Positions 51,972 through 59,588 of a stretch of 64,000 nt of DNA are shown one piece after another. A program made the position numbers and the translations under genes. The stretch spans positions 62,001-126,000 of the forward strand of contig CAMJPQ010000001.1 of assembly GCA_946407745.1 (NCBI GenBank). Direction: 5' to 3'. Origin of the DNA: an uncultured Clostridia bacterium. Lineage in GTDB: Bacteria > Bacillota > Clostridia > Christensenellales > Aristaeellaceae. Under the pieces are notes generated by a model that saw only the letters and a program-made list of their open reading frames with translations, was not told the origin of the DNA and ran no database searches. The stretch's first letter is position 1. Each line of letters starts with the position of its first letter.

Positions 51972-52577
51972 ATGGATGCCTTGATCGAACGGGCAATTGC
52001 GTATGTCCAGGTGCTTTTCAGTGGCAATTCAGGCGGACATGATGCTTCGCACACAATGAGGGTCTATCACAATGCGATGCTGCTTTCCAGCCATTATCCG
52101 GAATGCGATGTGGAAACAGTTGCGCTGGCCGCACTGCTGCATGACGCTGACGATGGGAAACTGTTCAAGACAAGCGATTTCGCAAATGCCCGGAACTTTT
52201 TGCATGAAAACGGTCTGACGGAAGCTCGCATTGATGAGATTTGCAGCGTCATCAGCATGGTTTCGTTCAGCCTCAATAAAGGAAAAAAGCCTGATACGAT
52301 TGAGGCGAAGCTTGTGCAGGATGCGGACCGCCTTGATGCAATAGGAGCGATCGGGATTGCAAGGACCTTTGCATACGGCGGAGAGCATCGCAGGCCAATG
52401 TTCTCGACCATCCAGCACTTCCATAAAAAGCTGCTGCTGTTGAAGGAGCTGATGAACACGCCTGAGGCGAGAACAATGGCGGAAGAACGCCACCGCTTTA
52501 TGGAACGATTTCTGGCGCAGTATCAGTCAGAACTCGGTGAGACGGAGTGCGTGGGCAATAAAAACAGAGAGCCGTGA
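51972..52577 (+). CDS. HD-domain phosphohydrolase
   Basis: 201 aa from ATG 51972 after AAAGGGGTGAG; a GTG at 51966 overlaps it. HD-domain marks: His in GGHDASHTMRV, the HD pair in AALLHDADD, and DADRLDAIGAIGIAR. YedJ-type soluble phosphohydrolases have the same layout; substrate is unknown, a nucleotide being most likely by family. Confidence 0.88.
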   Translation: MDALIERAIAYVQVLFSGNSGGHDASHTMRVYHNAMLLSSHYPECDVETVALAALLHDADDGKLFKTSDFANARNFLHENGLTEARIDEICSVISMVSFSLNKGKKPDTIEAKLVQDADRLDAIGAIGIARTFAYGGEHRRPMFSTIQHFHKKLLLLKELMNTPEARTMAEERHRFMERFLAQYQSELGETECVGNKNREP

Positions 52578-52592
52578 AAACACAGCTCTCTG
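52565..52592. terminator. Hairpin between convergent HD and kdgK genes
   Basis: CAGAGAGC and GCTCTCTG form an 8-bp stem that overlaps the HD gene stop; TTTG follows on the plus strand. Confidence 0.6.
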
Positions 52593-52642
52593 CTTTGTAT
52601 TTCGGTAAAACAGCGTGAAACTCTGAATGGGGCGTCTCCTGT

Positions 52643-53677
52643 TTAGCGCTGTACGCGGCCGGTGCCGGACCCCTTCATCAGGCTCTCTACTTCTGCGACC
52701 GTTACACGGTTGTAGTCGCCGCTGATGGTATGCTTCAGGCAGGATGCCGCAACAGCAAACTCCAGCGCATCCTTTTCATTGCCATACACATTCAGGCCAT
52801 AGATCAGTCCGCCGCCGAAGGAGTCACCGCCGCCGACGCGGTCCACAATGTCTGTGATGCTGTACTTCCTGGAAAGGAAGAAGTCTTTGCCGTTATACAG
52901 GCAGGCACTCCAGTCATTGTGATTGGCGCTCTTGCTTTCACGCAGGGTAATGGCCACGCGCTGTACATTGGGATAGGCTTCCATCACTTTGCCGGCGATG
53001 GTCTTGTACAGCTCGACATTGATTTCACCCTCATCTACCTTGGAAGCGGACTCGGCAGAAATGCAAAGCGCCTTCTGCACGTCTTCCTCATTGGCGATGA
53101 CGGTGTCAACAAACTTGACCAGCTCGCGCATTACTTCGTCCGCGCGCTTTCCATACTTCCACAGGTTCTTGCGGTAATTCAGATCGCAGGAAACATGCAG
53201 GCCAAGCTTCTTGGCAGCTTTCACTGCCTCCATGCTCAACTCAGCCGCGCCCGCGGAGATGGCGGGGGTAATACCAGTGAGGTGGAACCAGGTGGCACCC
53301 TCAAATGCCTTTTCCCAGTCAATGTCGCCGGGCTTGGCTTCGGCAATGGTGGAACCCGCGCGGTCATAAATGACCTTGGAGGGGCGCTGCACAGCGCCGG
53401 TTTCCAGGTAGTAAATACCCATGCGGCCATCCTTGCGGACAATGCGGCTGGTATCCACGCCAAAGCCGCGCATTTCGCGGATACAGGCATCGCCAATCGC
53501 TCCGTTGGGCAGCACAGAGACAAACGCGGTATCCAGGCCGTAGTTCGCCAGAGAAACGGAGACGTTTGCTTCGCCGCCACCAAAGGTCGCCTCCAGCACG
53601 GGAGACTGGAACAGGCGCTCGTAAGCGGGAGACTTCAGACGGAGCATAACCTCACCGAAGGTAATGATTTTTCCCAT
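52643..53677 (-). CDS. kdgK: 2-keto-3-deoxygluconate kinase (PfkB family)
   Basis: 344 aa. The ribokinase-fold protein begins IITFGEVMLRLKSP, has GGGEANVSVSLANYG, and the catalytic-Asp anion hole DRVGGGDSFGGGLIYGL. It phosphorylates KDG to KDPG, and the next gene encodes the aldolase that cleaves KDPG, which supports the substrate. KDG arises from hexuronates such as pectin sugars. It is 15 bases after the aldolase gene. Confidence 0.9.
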   Translation of the reverse strand: MGKIITFGEVMLRLKSPAYERLFQSPVLEATFGGGEANVSVSLANYGLDTAFVSVLPNGAIGDACIREMRGFGVDTSRIVRKDGRMGIYYLETGAVQRPSKVIYDRAGSTIAEAKPGDIDWEKAFEGATWFHLTGITPAISAGAAELSMEAVKAAKKLGLHVSCDLNYRKNLWKYGKRADEVMRELVKFVDTVIANEEDVQKALCISAESASKVDEGEINVELYKTIAGKVMEAYPNVQRVAITLRESKSANHNDWSACLYNGKDFFLSRKYSITDIVDRVGGGDSFGGGLIYGLNVYGNEKDALEFAVAASCLKHTISGDYNRVTVAEVESLMKGSGTGRVQR

Positions 53678-53692
53678 GATGCAATTTCTCCT

Positions 53693-54649
53693 TTATTTTT
53701 GTACGAGGTGGAAAGCAAATCCACAGATCTCGTCCTTCATATAGATGGCGGTCATCTTGCCGTTTTTGATCACGGCGCTGTCCTCATCAAATACATAGCC
53801 GCGTTGCTCCAGATGCCACTTGGCGCGCTTCACACTGTTGGTGCCGATCGCAATATGGCCATATGTGCCACGGCCCTGCTTCTTCATGCACTCAAAGCCG
53901 GTGCCTGCGAAGTTGGAGGAATTGCCTTCCTTAACTGCCCAGCCAAAGAGATTCGCCAGCTTTTGCGCATCCGCCATCGCTTGTTCCGGGCTGCCACTGT
54001 TGATGCCGACATGCCTCAGTTCCAGGCCGAGCATCTTGTCAACGGCAGAACGGGTCAGCGCGGTGATGCGATCCCAGTCCTTTGCCTTGACGGCGTCTCC
54101 GGGAACCATCCAGGAACCGCCGCAGCAAAGGATCTTGTCGAAGGAGAGATAATCAAGCATATTCGCTTCATTCACGCCGCCGGTGGGCATGAAATGCATG
54201 TCGCCATAGGGTGCTGCCATGGATTTGATCAGCTTGATGCCGCCGATAGCTTCCGCGGGGAACACCTTGACGGCCTTCAGACCGAAGGAAAGAGCGACTT
54301 CAATATCAGAGGGATTGGAGGTGCCGGGGCACACCGGCACATTGTGGTCCAGACACCATTTGACGACCTCGGGGTTTAAACCGGGGGAGACAATGGCGGC
54401 GGCACCGGCTTTTACGGCGCGGTCTGCCTGGTCAGTAGTGAGCACTGTGCCCGCGCAGAGGATCACCTCAGGCAGGTTTTCATGCACAAGGCGAATCGCC
54501 TCTTCCGCAGCGGCAGTGCGGAAGGTGATTTCGGCCACGGGCAGACCGCCTTTGGCCAACGCCTGGCACAGCGGCACTGCATCCTGCGCGTCGTTGATGG
54601 CGATGACAGGCACTAAGCCAGCCAGGGAAAGTTTTTCAAGAACATCCAT
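53693..54649 (-). CDS. eda: KDPG/KHG aldolase fused to a C-terminal VOC-like domain
   Basis: 318 aa, about 105 longer than a normal Eda. The aldolase part (1-~205) has Glu40 in AEITFRT and the Schiff-base Lys128 in KVFPAEAIGG, and so should cleave KDPG to pyruvate and glyceraldehyde 3-phosphate. The tail (~212-318, LRHVGINSGSPEQAMADAQKLANLFG, GTGFECMK, YGHIAIGTNSVKRAKWHLEQRGY) reads like a glyoxalase/VOC module. Start at ATG 54649, 8 bases after AAAGGAG; an ATG two codons earlier is too close. First gene of a pair with kdgK. Confidence 0.88.
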   Translation of the reverse strand: MDVLEKLSLAGLVPVIAINDAQDAVPLCQALAKGGLPVAEITFRTAAAEEAIRLVHENLPEVILCAGTVLTTDQADRAVKAGAAAIVSPGLNPEVVKWCLDHNVPVCPGTSNPSDIEVALSFGLKAVKVFPAEAIGGIKLIKSMAAPYGDMHFMPTGGVNEANMLDYLSFDKILCCGGSWMVPGDAVKAKDWDRITALTRSAVDKMLGLELRHVGINSGSPEQAMADAQKLANLFGWAVKEGNSSNFAGTGFECMKKQGRGTYGHIAIGTNSVKRAKWHLEQRGYVFDEDSAVIKNGKMTAIYMKDEICGFAFHLVQK

Positions 54650-54716
54650 ACCCATAACTCCTTTGCAAAAGAATCAGCGATTCCAAGGACAGTATTCTGC
54701 CCCATCTGTCTTATAC

Positions 54717-54745
54717 AGTCTATCACAGATTGCGTGATGGCGCAA
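54717..54745 (-). promoter_or_regulatory. Promoter of the eda-kdgK pair with overlapping palindrome
   Basis: Minus strand TTGCGC, 17 bases, TAGACT. The -35 lies in TTGCG-N6-CGCAA (54730-54745), flanked by ATCAC and GTGAT; a repressor site is likely. Confidence 0.55.
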
Positions 54746-54835
54746 GTGATTATATGTCCGGTGCCTGAAGAATAATACATACAGAACAAGGGTGAACGGG
54801 TATTTGACGCAGGGCGTTGGGCGTATTGTTTTTTC

Positions 54836-54863
54836 CTTGACAAACTGAGCGCAGCTGTTAGAA
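54836..54863 (+). promoter_or_regulatory. Promoter of the E2/CAT-fold gene
   Basis: TTGACA, 16 bases, TAGAAT; a full consensus -35. Confidence 0.72.
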
Positions 54864-54927
54864 TAAAACCGGCGCATTTTTTATATGAACTTATTATTAT
54901 ATCGCGCCGGACGGAAAGAGGGATGTT

Positions 54928-55806
54928 ATGTTTGGTTTTCGCCATGACGGGCGCAGGATCAAGGGGATGGATCCGATCGTTTCCATTACTCCCTACCTGA
55001 TGCCTATGCGCTGTGATGCACAGGTCTTTCTGCAGCACAGAATAGACTGGGAGCGCATGACCCGCTATATCGCAGACCTTGGGAAACGCGGCGAAAGAGT
55101 GACGCATATGCAGATTATCATAGCCGCGTATGTCCGCGCTGTCAGCCAGCACCCGGAGATTAACCGCTTTATCTGCAACAAGCAGTATTACTCAAGGAAC
55201 AACTGTACTGTGTCCTTTACGATACTGAAGGATCCTCAGGACGCAGCTCAGGGTGAGACAGTGGTCAAGATTTTCTTCGATCCTGCCGATACACTGCTGG
55301 ATGTACGTGACCGTCTGGTCAGGAAGGTGAGCGAAAACAGAGGTGATCAGCCGAAGAACTTTGCTGACAAGCTGGCGGCTGCGGCACTGAATATACCTGG
55401 ACTTGCGACCACGTTGGTTGCCCTTGTGCGGCTTCTGGACCGATATGGGCTCTGCCCATCGGTACTGATTGATGAGCTGCCTTTCTTCTGCGGCATGTTT
55501 ATTACCAACAATGCATCCATTGGTCTGCATCACGTGAATCACCATATCTATAATTTTGGCAATGTGTCGCTGTTTTTCGGCATGGGACTGGTGGAAAAGG
55601 TTGCTGTGGTGGAGGATGGCGCTGCCCGCATGAAGCGCTATCTTCCCATTGGCATCACTGCGGATGAGCGGGTCTGCTCCGGTGCCAGCTATGCGGCGTT
55701 CTTTGCGGACATGGAGCGGTACCTGGATCATCCGGAGCTGCTTGAAGCGCCGCCCGAGCAGGTAAAATACGATCCTCGTGCGGAGTATCATGTACCAAAG
55801 GCATAA
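54928..55806 (+). CDS. Stand-alone E2/CAT-fold acyltransferase with altered active site
   Basis: 292 aa, no lipoyl or subunit-binding domain. The C-terminus follows 2-oxoacid dehydrogenase E2 (PF00198): GMFITNNASIGLHHVNHHIYNFGNVSLFFGMG, then GITADERVCSGASYAAFFADMERYLDHPELL. In active E2 and chloramphenicol acetyltransferase this end reads D-H-R-x(2)-D-G; here His is Glu247 and Asp is Ser251. No E1, E3 or lipoate genes lie near. It may be inactive or act differently. It is monocistronic, with its own promoter and terminator. Confidence 0.75.
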   Translation: MFGFRHDGRRIKGMDPIVSITPYLMPMRCDAQVFLQHRIDWERMTRYIADLGKRGERVTHMQIIIAAYVRAVSQHPEINRFICNKQYYSRNNCTVSFTILKDPQDAAQGETVVKIFFDPADTLLDVRDRLVRKVSENRGDQPKNFADKLAAAALNIPGLATTLVALVRLLDRYGLCPSVLIDELPFFCGMFITNNASIGLHHVNHHIYNFGNVSLFFGMGLVEKVAVVEDGAARMKRYLPIGITADERVCSGASYAAFFADMERYLDHPELLEAPPEQVKYDPRAEYHVPKA

Positions 55807-55827
55807 GTGCAGCCTCACAGCTGCCTG

Positions 55828-55866
55828 CGGCATATCCGATTCATCCTGATTCGGGTGTGCCGTTTT
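55828..55866 (+). terminator. Terminator of the E2/CAT-fold gene
   Basis: CGGCA/TGCCG and CCGA/TCGG pair around a 3x3 internal loop; TTTT follows. Confidence 0.6.
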
Positions 55867-55967
55867 CACTGCTTTGACTTCCTTTAAAAGATCGGCTGAT
55901 TCGTTTCGCTATCGCTGTCTTTCCCCTGGCACGGCGGATACAACGCGCGAATACGTTGTACATCGCT

Positions 55968-55996
55968 TGCAAAGTGTATGCCTTCGATGTATAATT
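55968..55996 (+). promoter_or_regulatory. Promoter of the M18 aminopeptidase operon
   Basis: TTGCAA, 17 bases, TATAAT, 38 bases before the start codon. Confidence 0.8.
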
Positions 55997-56034
55997 AAAA
56001 ATATCAAAAAACAGTAAGAAATGGAGAACTGACA

Positions 56035-57336
56035 ATGACATACAGGTATGCTGATGAACTGCTTGCCTTCCTGCAAAATGCACCGACTGCCTTCCATGCT
56101 GTTGAAGAGGCGGAAGCGCGCCTTAATGACTATACACACCTCGAGGAAGTTCAGCCATGGCACCTTGAGCGCGGCGGAAAGTATTATGTAACGCGCAATC
56201 GCTCTTCATTGATTGCCTTTCAGATGCCTGAGAATGAGTTTCACAGCTTTCAGATGGTGGCGGCACATACTGACTCGCCCACGTTTAAAATCAAGGAAAA
56301 CGCAGAAGTGACGGTGCGCGGACATTATGTTCAGCTGGATGTGGAGCGCTATGGAGGAGCTATCTTTTCCACGTGGATGGACAGGCCGCTTTCTGTGGCG
56401 GGCAGGGTGGCAGTCCGCACAAAGGACGGACTTCAAACCCGCCTTGTCAACCTGAAGCAGCCGATGTGCGTGATTCCGAATGTGGCGATCCATATGAATC
56501 GGGACATCAACAATGGCGCGGCGCTGAAGCTCAATGTGGACCTGTTCCCGCTGTGGGGCACAGAGGCGGCTGCCGGTTCTTTCCGCCGCACGGTTGCTGA
56601 AGCAGCACAGTGCGAGGAGCGCGACCTTCTGGCAACGGATCTCTATCTTTATAACTGTACACCGGGATGCATCTGGGGCAAAGAAAAAGAGTTCATTTCC
56701 GCAGGCCATCTGGATGACCTGGAGTGCGCGTGGACAGCACTGGAGGGCTTTTTAGGGGCCCAGCCGCAGGAGCATGTGAATGTGTTGTGCCTGTTTGACA
56801 ATGAAGAAGTTGGCAGCACAACAAAGCAGGGTGCCAATTCCACCTTCCTGGAGGACACGCTGCGGCGCATTGCCAGCGCTATGGGCAAGGACGAAGCGGG
56901 ATATCTGTCGCTGCTGCCGGGAAGCATGATGCTCTCAGCGGACAACGCACACGCGCTTCATCCGAATCACCCGGAATACGCTGACCCCGCAAATTATCCG
57001 CTGATGAACCATGGTGTCGTGATCAAATACAACGCAAGCCAGCGCTATACCACCGACGCCGTTTCTGCGGCAGTGTTCGGAGAAATCTGCCAGCGCGCAA
57101 ATGTGCCTACACAGTACTATGCAAACAGATCCGACATGCCAGGCGGCGGTACGCTGGGAAACATATCAACCACGCATGTGTCTGTGAATACGGTGGATAT
57201 CGGCCTTGCGCAGCTGGCAATGCATTCTGCGTGGGAAACCGCCGGCACCATGGACATTGACCACATGGTCAGCGTGATGAAGGCGTTTTACTCAACGGAG
57301 ATACGAACCTGCGCCGACGGCAGCTATCTGTTCTGA
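56035..57336 (+). CDS. M18 family aminopeptidase
   Basis: 433 aa. Metal ligands are in VAAHTDSPTFKIKE (His, Asp), GHLDDLECAW, LFDNEEVGSTTKQGA (Glu-Glu) and ISTTHVSVNTVDIG (His). M18 enzymes are large cytoplasmic tetrahedral complexes that cut acidic or other N-terminal residues from peptides. A GGAGAACTGACA site precedes the ATG. It opens a four-gene run with trmO, the M28-like gene and an unknown gene. Confidence 0.94.
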   Translation: MTYRYADELLAFLQNAPTAFHAVEEAEARLNDYTHLEEVQPWHLERGGKYYVTRNRSSLIAFQMPENEFHSFQMVAAHTDSPTFKIKENAEVTVRGHYVQLDVERYGGAIFSTWMDRPLSVAGRVAVRTKDGLQTRLVNLKQPMCVIPNVAIHMNRDINNGAALKLNVDLFPLWGTEAAAGSFRRTVAEAAQCEERDLLATDLYLYNCTPGCIWGKEKEFISAGHLDDLECAWTALEGFLGAQPQEHVNVLCLFDNEEVGSTTKQGANSTFLEDTLRRIASAMGKDEAGYLSLLPGSMMLSADNAHALHPNHPEYADPANYPLMNHGVVIKYNASQRYTTDAVSAAVFGEICQRANVPTQYYANRSDMPGGGTLGNISTTHVSVNTVDIGLAQLAMHSAWETAGTMDIDHMVSVMKAFYSTEIRTCADGSYLF

Positions 57337-57345
57337 GGCGAAACG

Positions 57346-58035
57346 ATGAAAGAAGCGGAATGGTCCTTTCACGTCATTGCTCATATTCGTAACGACTATA
57401 CAAGCAAGTTCGCCGTGCCGCGGCAGAGCGATGTTGTGCCAGAGCTTTTATCGAAGATCGTATTTGAGCCATCCTACTGCAGCCGCGACGCGCTCCGGGG
57501 GATCGATGGCTGGAGTCATCTGTGGCTGATATGGATTTTTCATGAGGCCGACAAAAAAGAATGGTCACCGACCGTCCGTCCACCCCGGCTGGGCGGAAAC
57601 AAGAGAATCGGTGTCTTTGCCACAAGGTCCCCATATCGGCCGAACCCCATCGGGCTGAGCTGCGTCCGGCTGGTCGCGGTGGAAGACAATGCGCTGATCG
57701 TTTCAGGCGCTGATCTGATGGATGGCACACCAATTCTGGATATCAAGCCCTATCTGCCCTATGCCGACTGCCATCCGGAAGCAGAAGCAGGTTTTGCCGG
57801 GCAGCTTGATGAACGCCGACTCAGCGTGTGCTTCCCGCCTGCGCTGCTTCAGCAGGTGCCGGATGAATCCAGAGAAGCGCTGCTGTCGGTCCTTTCCCAC
57901 GATCCTCGCCCCGCGTACCATCACGACCCAAACCGCGTCTATGCCTTTGAATTCGGCAGCCGGCGCCTGCGCTTCAGTGTTGCGGAGAATGTAATGACTG
58001 TATTGGAGGTTGAGGATGTCAACAAATCTCGCTGA
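57346..58035 (+). CDS. trmO: tRNA m6t6A37 methyltransferase TrmO (TsaA)
   Basis: 229 aa. The beta-barrel domain (1-~145) has VIAHIRNDYTSKFAVPRQ, GWSHLWLIWIFHEA, RPPRLGGNKRIGVFATRSPYRPNPIGLSCVRL and DLMDGTPILDIKPYLPYAD; the C-terminal domain is smaller. It methylates N6 of t6A37 in threonine tRNA. It starts 9 bases after the M18 gene and its 3' end overlaps the next gene. It depends on t6A, for which the tsaC-type gene at 23 kb provides the first step. Confidence 0.94.
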   Translation: MKEAEWSFHVIAHIRNDYTSKFAVPRQSDVVPELLSKIVFEPSYCSRDALRGIDGWSHLWLIWIFHEADKKEWSPTVRPPRLGGNKRIGVFATRSPYRPNPIGLSCVRLVAVEDNALIVSGADLMDGTPILDIKPYLPYADCHPEAEAGFAGQLDERRLSVCFPPALLQQVPDESREALLSVLSHDPRPAYHHDPNRVYAFEFGSRRLRFSVAENVMTVLEVEDVNKSR

Positions 58036-58936
58036 GGAGATTCTCACTCAGTTTCCGATACGAAAAAAAGGTTCGGAAAAGACAGCCTTCCTGGAATGGG
58101 CATCACAGCGGCTGAAGGAATGGGGGTGGGACTGCCGGATTGAGAAAAACGGACGTACAGGCCAGCGCAATCTTGTTGCGGGAAATCCTGAAACAGCGGT
58201 GCTGCTGCTGGTTGCACACTACGATACCCCGGCGAGAAAGCTGCTGCCGGATATGATTTTCCTGAATCCAGTCTGGTTCGCGGTGTATCAGCTGCTGAAC
58301 ATTGCAGTGCTCCTGATACTACCGGCCACTGTTTTTATCTTGATATGGCAGCTGACAGCGAATGCCATTGCGGCATTCTGGGCGTTTCTTTTGTGCTACA
58401 TCGGACTGTTGTTACTTCAGATCCGCGGACCGGGCAACAGGCACAACAATAACGCCTCGTCCGGACTGCTGGCCTTAATGGAGATAACCCGTGCGCTGCC
58501 ACCTGAGGACAGGAGGAAAGTAGCTTTACTCTTTACTGACAGCGGCGAATGCGGCCACCTCGGAGGCAAGGCCTGGTCAGCGGCGCATCAAAAAGAGCAG
58601 TTTACACGGCTCACCGTCGAACTGGGAACCATCGGCGTGGGAGAAAGCCTGCACTTCATTTCCACCGCGCTGTGCCGTAAATGTATTGGATACGGCGCGT
58701 TAAAACGCATGATTGAAGAGGAACAGGGCATGCTTCACGATGCAAAGGGCCTGCCGCTCGGTGGTGACTATCGCCAGTTCAAGTGCGGCGCTCAAATGCT
58801 TTATACCAGAAAAAACAGAATGATTGGCTATTTCGTGCCTTTTCTTCACACACCGGCGGACACGAAACTAGACGAAAAGAACCTGGAAAGAGTGGCCGGC
58901 ATGATGACAGAGATGATCCGAAATCTCGGAAAATGA
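58016..58936 (+). CDS. Membrane M28-like peptidase homolog with altered metal site
   Basis: 306 aa. The fold resembles M28: VAHYDTPARK (His68, Asp70), then two membrane helices (~83-110 and ~116-137) inserted before NNNASSGLLALME, and LLFTDSGECGHLGGKAW. In active M28 the second motif has Asp where Asn occurs here, and the Glu-Glu pair is Glu178-Cys. Activity is therefore doubtful. Start at ATG 58016 after GGAGG; a TTG at 58010 overlaps that site. It overlaps trmO by 20 bases. Confidence 0.75.
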   Translation: MSTNLAEEILTQFPIRKKGSEKTAFLEWASQRLKEWGWDCRIEKNGRTGQRNLVAGNPETAVLLLVAHYDTPARKLLPDMIFLNPVWFAVYQLLNIAVLLILPATVFILIWQLTANAIAAFWAFLLCYIGLLLLQIRGPGNRHNNNASSGLLALMEITRALPPEDRRKVALLFTDSGECGHLGGKAWSAAHQKEQFTRLTVELGTIGVGESLHFISTALCRKCIGYGALKRMIEEEQGMLHDAKGLPLGGDYRQFKCGAQMLYTRKNRMIGYFVPFLHTPADTKLDEKNLERVAGMMTEMIRNLGK

Positions 58937-58959
58937 TTGATGACAGGGAGAAAACGGAA

Positions 58960-59478
58960 ATGGAGAACAGCCTGCACTCCACAACGGTGTTTACTTTTGC
59001 TTATCAACTGACGAGACCTTCAAACCCGGCAGCGGCCGGGTTCACCGTCAATCTCTTGTCCAACGATCAATTGCTGTACGCATGCTACGATGTGGATCGC
59101 CAGAAAGTGCAGGAATGCCGCTTCCAGCTTCAGCAGGGTACACACAGTCTGTGCCTGAAGCTCATAGAGCACAACAACTGGTGGCTCCAGTCGGTGCCGG
59201 AGCGGATGCGCACCGCGCAGCAGGGCCAGGCGGGCAGCACGCTGATTATAGGCTTTGCCGATCATCCATTGTTCTGCCTGGAAGGTTTTGATACGCTACT
59301 GCAGTGCCGCTTTGGCAGTCAAAGGGGGCACTACACGCGCCAGCTGTACAGCCTGCTGGAAGATATAGCAGCTGTTCTGCGATCTCAGGCGCTTTATCTG
59401 TCGCCGGACGCGTTTGAGTGGGATACGCACATCATCCGCCCCGTTGAGCAGAACCAGTACCCTTCACGTTATACCTGA
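58960..59478 (+). CDS. Unknown protein encoded after the M28-like gene
   Basis: 172 aa from ATG 58960, 9 bases after AGGGAG; ATG 58933 (ATGA overlap with the M28-like stop) is also possible. It is a soluble beta-rich protein (NPAAAGFTVNLLSNDQLLYACYDVD) with a basic middle and no known motif that I can name. There are Cys at several places and no membrane helix. Tight spacing suggests it works with the M28-like protein or shares its transcript only. Confidence 0.65.
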   Translation: MENSLHSTTVFTFAYQLTRPSNPAAAGFTVNLLSNDQLLYACYDVDRQKVQECRFQLQQGTHSLCLKLIEHNNWWLQSVPERMRTAQQGQAGSTLIIGFADHPLFCLEGFDTLLQCRFGSQRGHYTRQLYSLLEDIAAVLRSQALYLSPDAFEWDTHIIRPVEQNQYPSRYT

Positions 59479-59521
59479 ACTATGCTGCAGCGGCATATGC
59501 GGGAGTATCATCAGTTTGGGC

Positions 59522-59550
59522 TTGCGCATTGCGCAAAAAGATGCTACAAT
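59522..59550 (+). promoter_or_regulatory. Promoter of the phosphoglucomutase gene with overlapping palindrome
   Basis: TTGCGC, 17 bases, TACAAT. TTGCGCATTGCGCAA (59522-59536) is a perfect 15-base palindrome covering the -35 and part of the spacer; a repressor site is likely. Confidence 0.65.
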
Positions 59551-59588
59551 TTTTCTACCGGAACTCAATAAAAAAGGGGGAATTCACT

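Noticed and set aside
52730..54379. A 549-codon open frame on the plus strand across the kdgK and eda genes
   Set aside because: It lies wholly opposite two real enzymes, crosses their gene boundary, is rich in His/Gly/Ala, and has no ribosome-binding site or motif.
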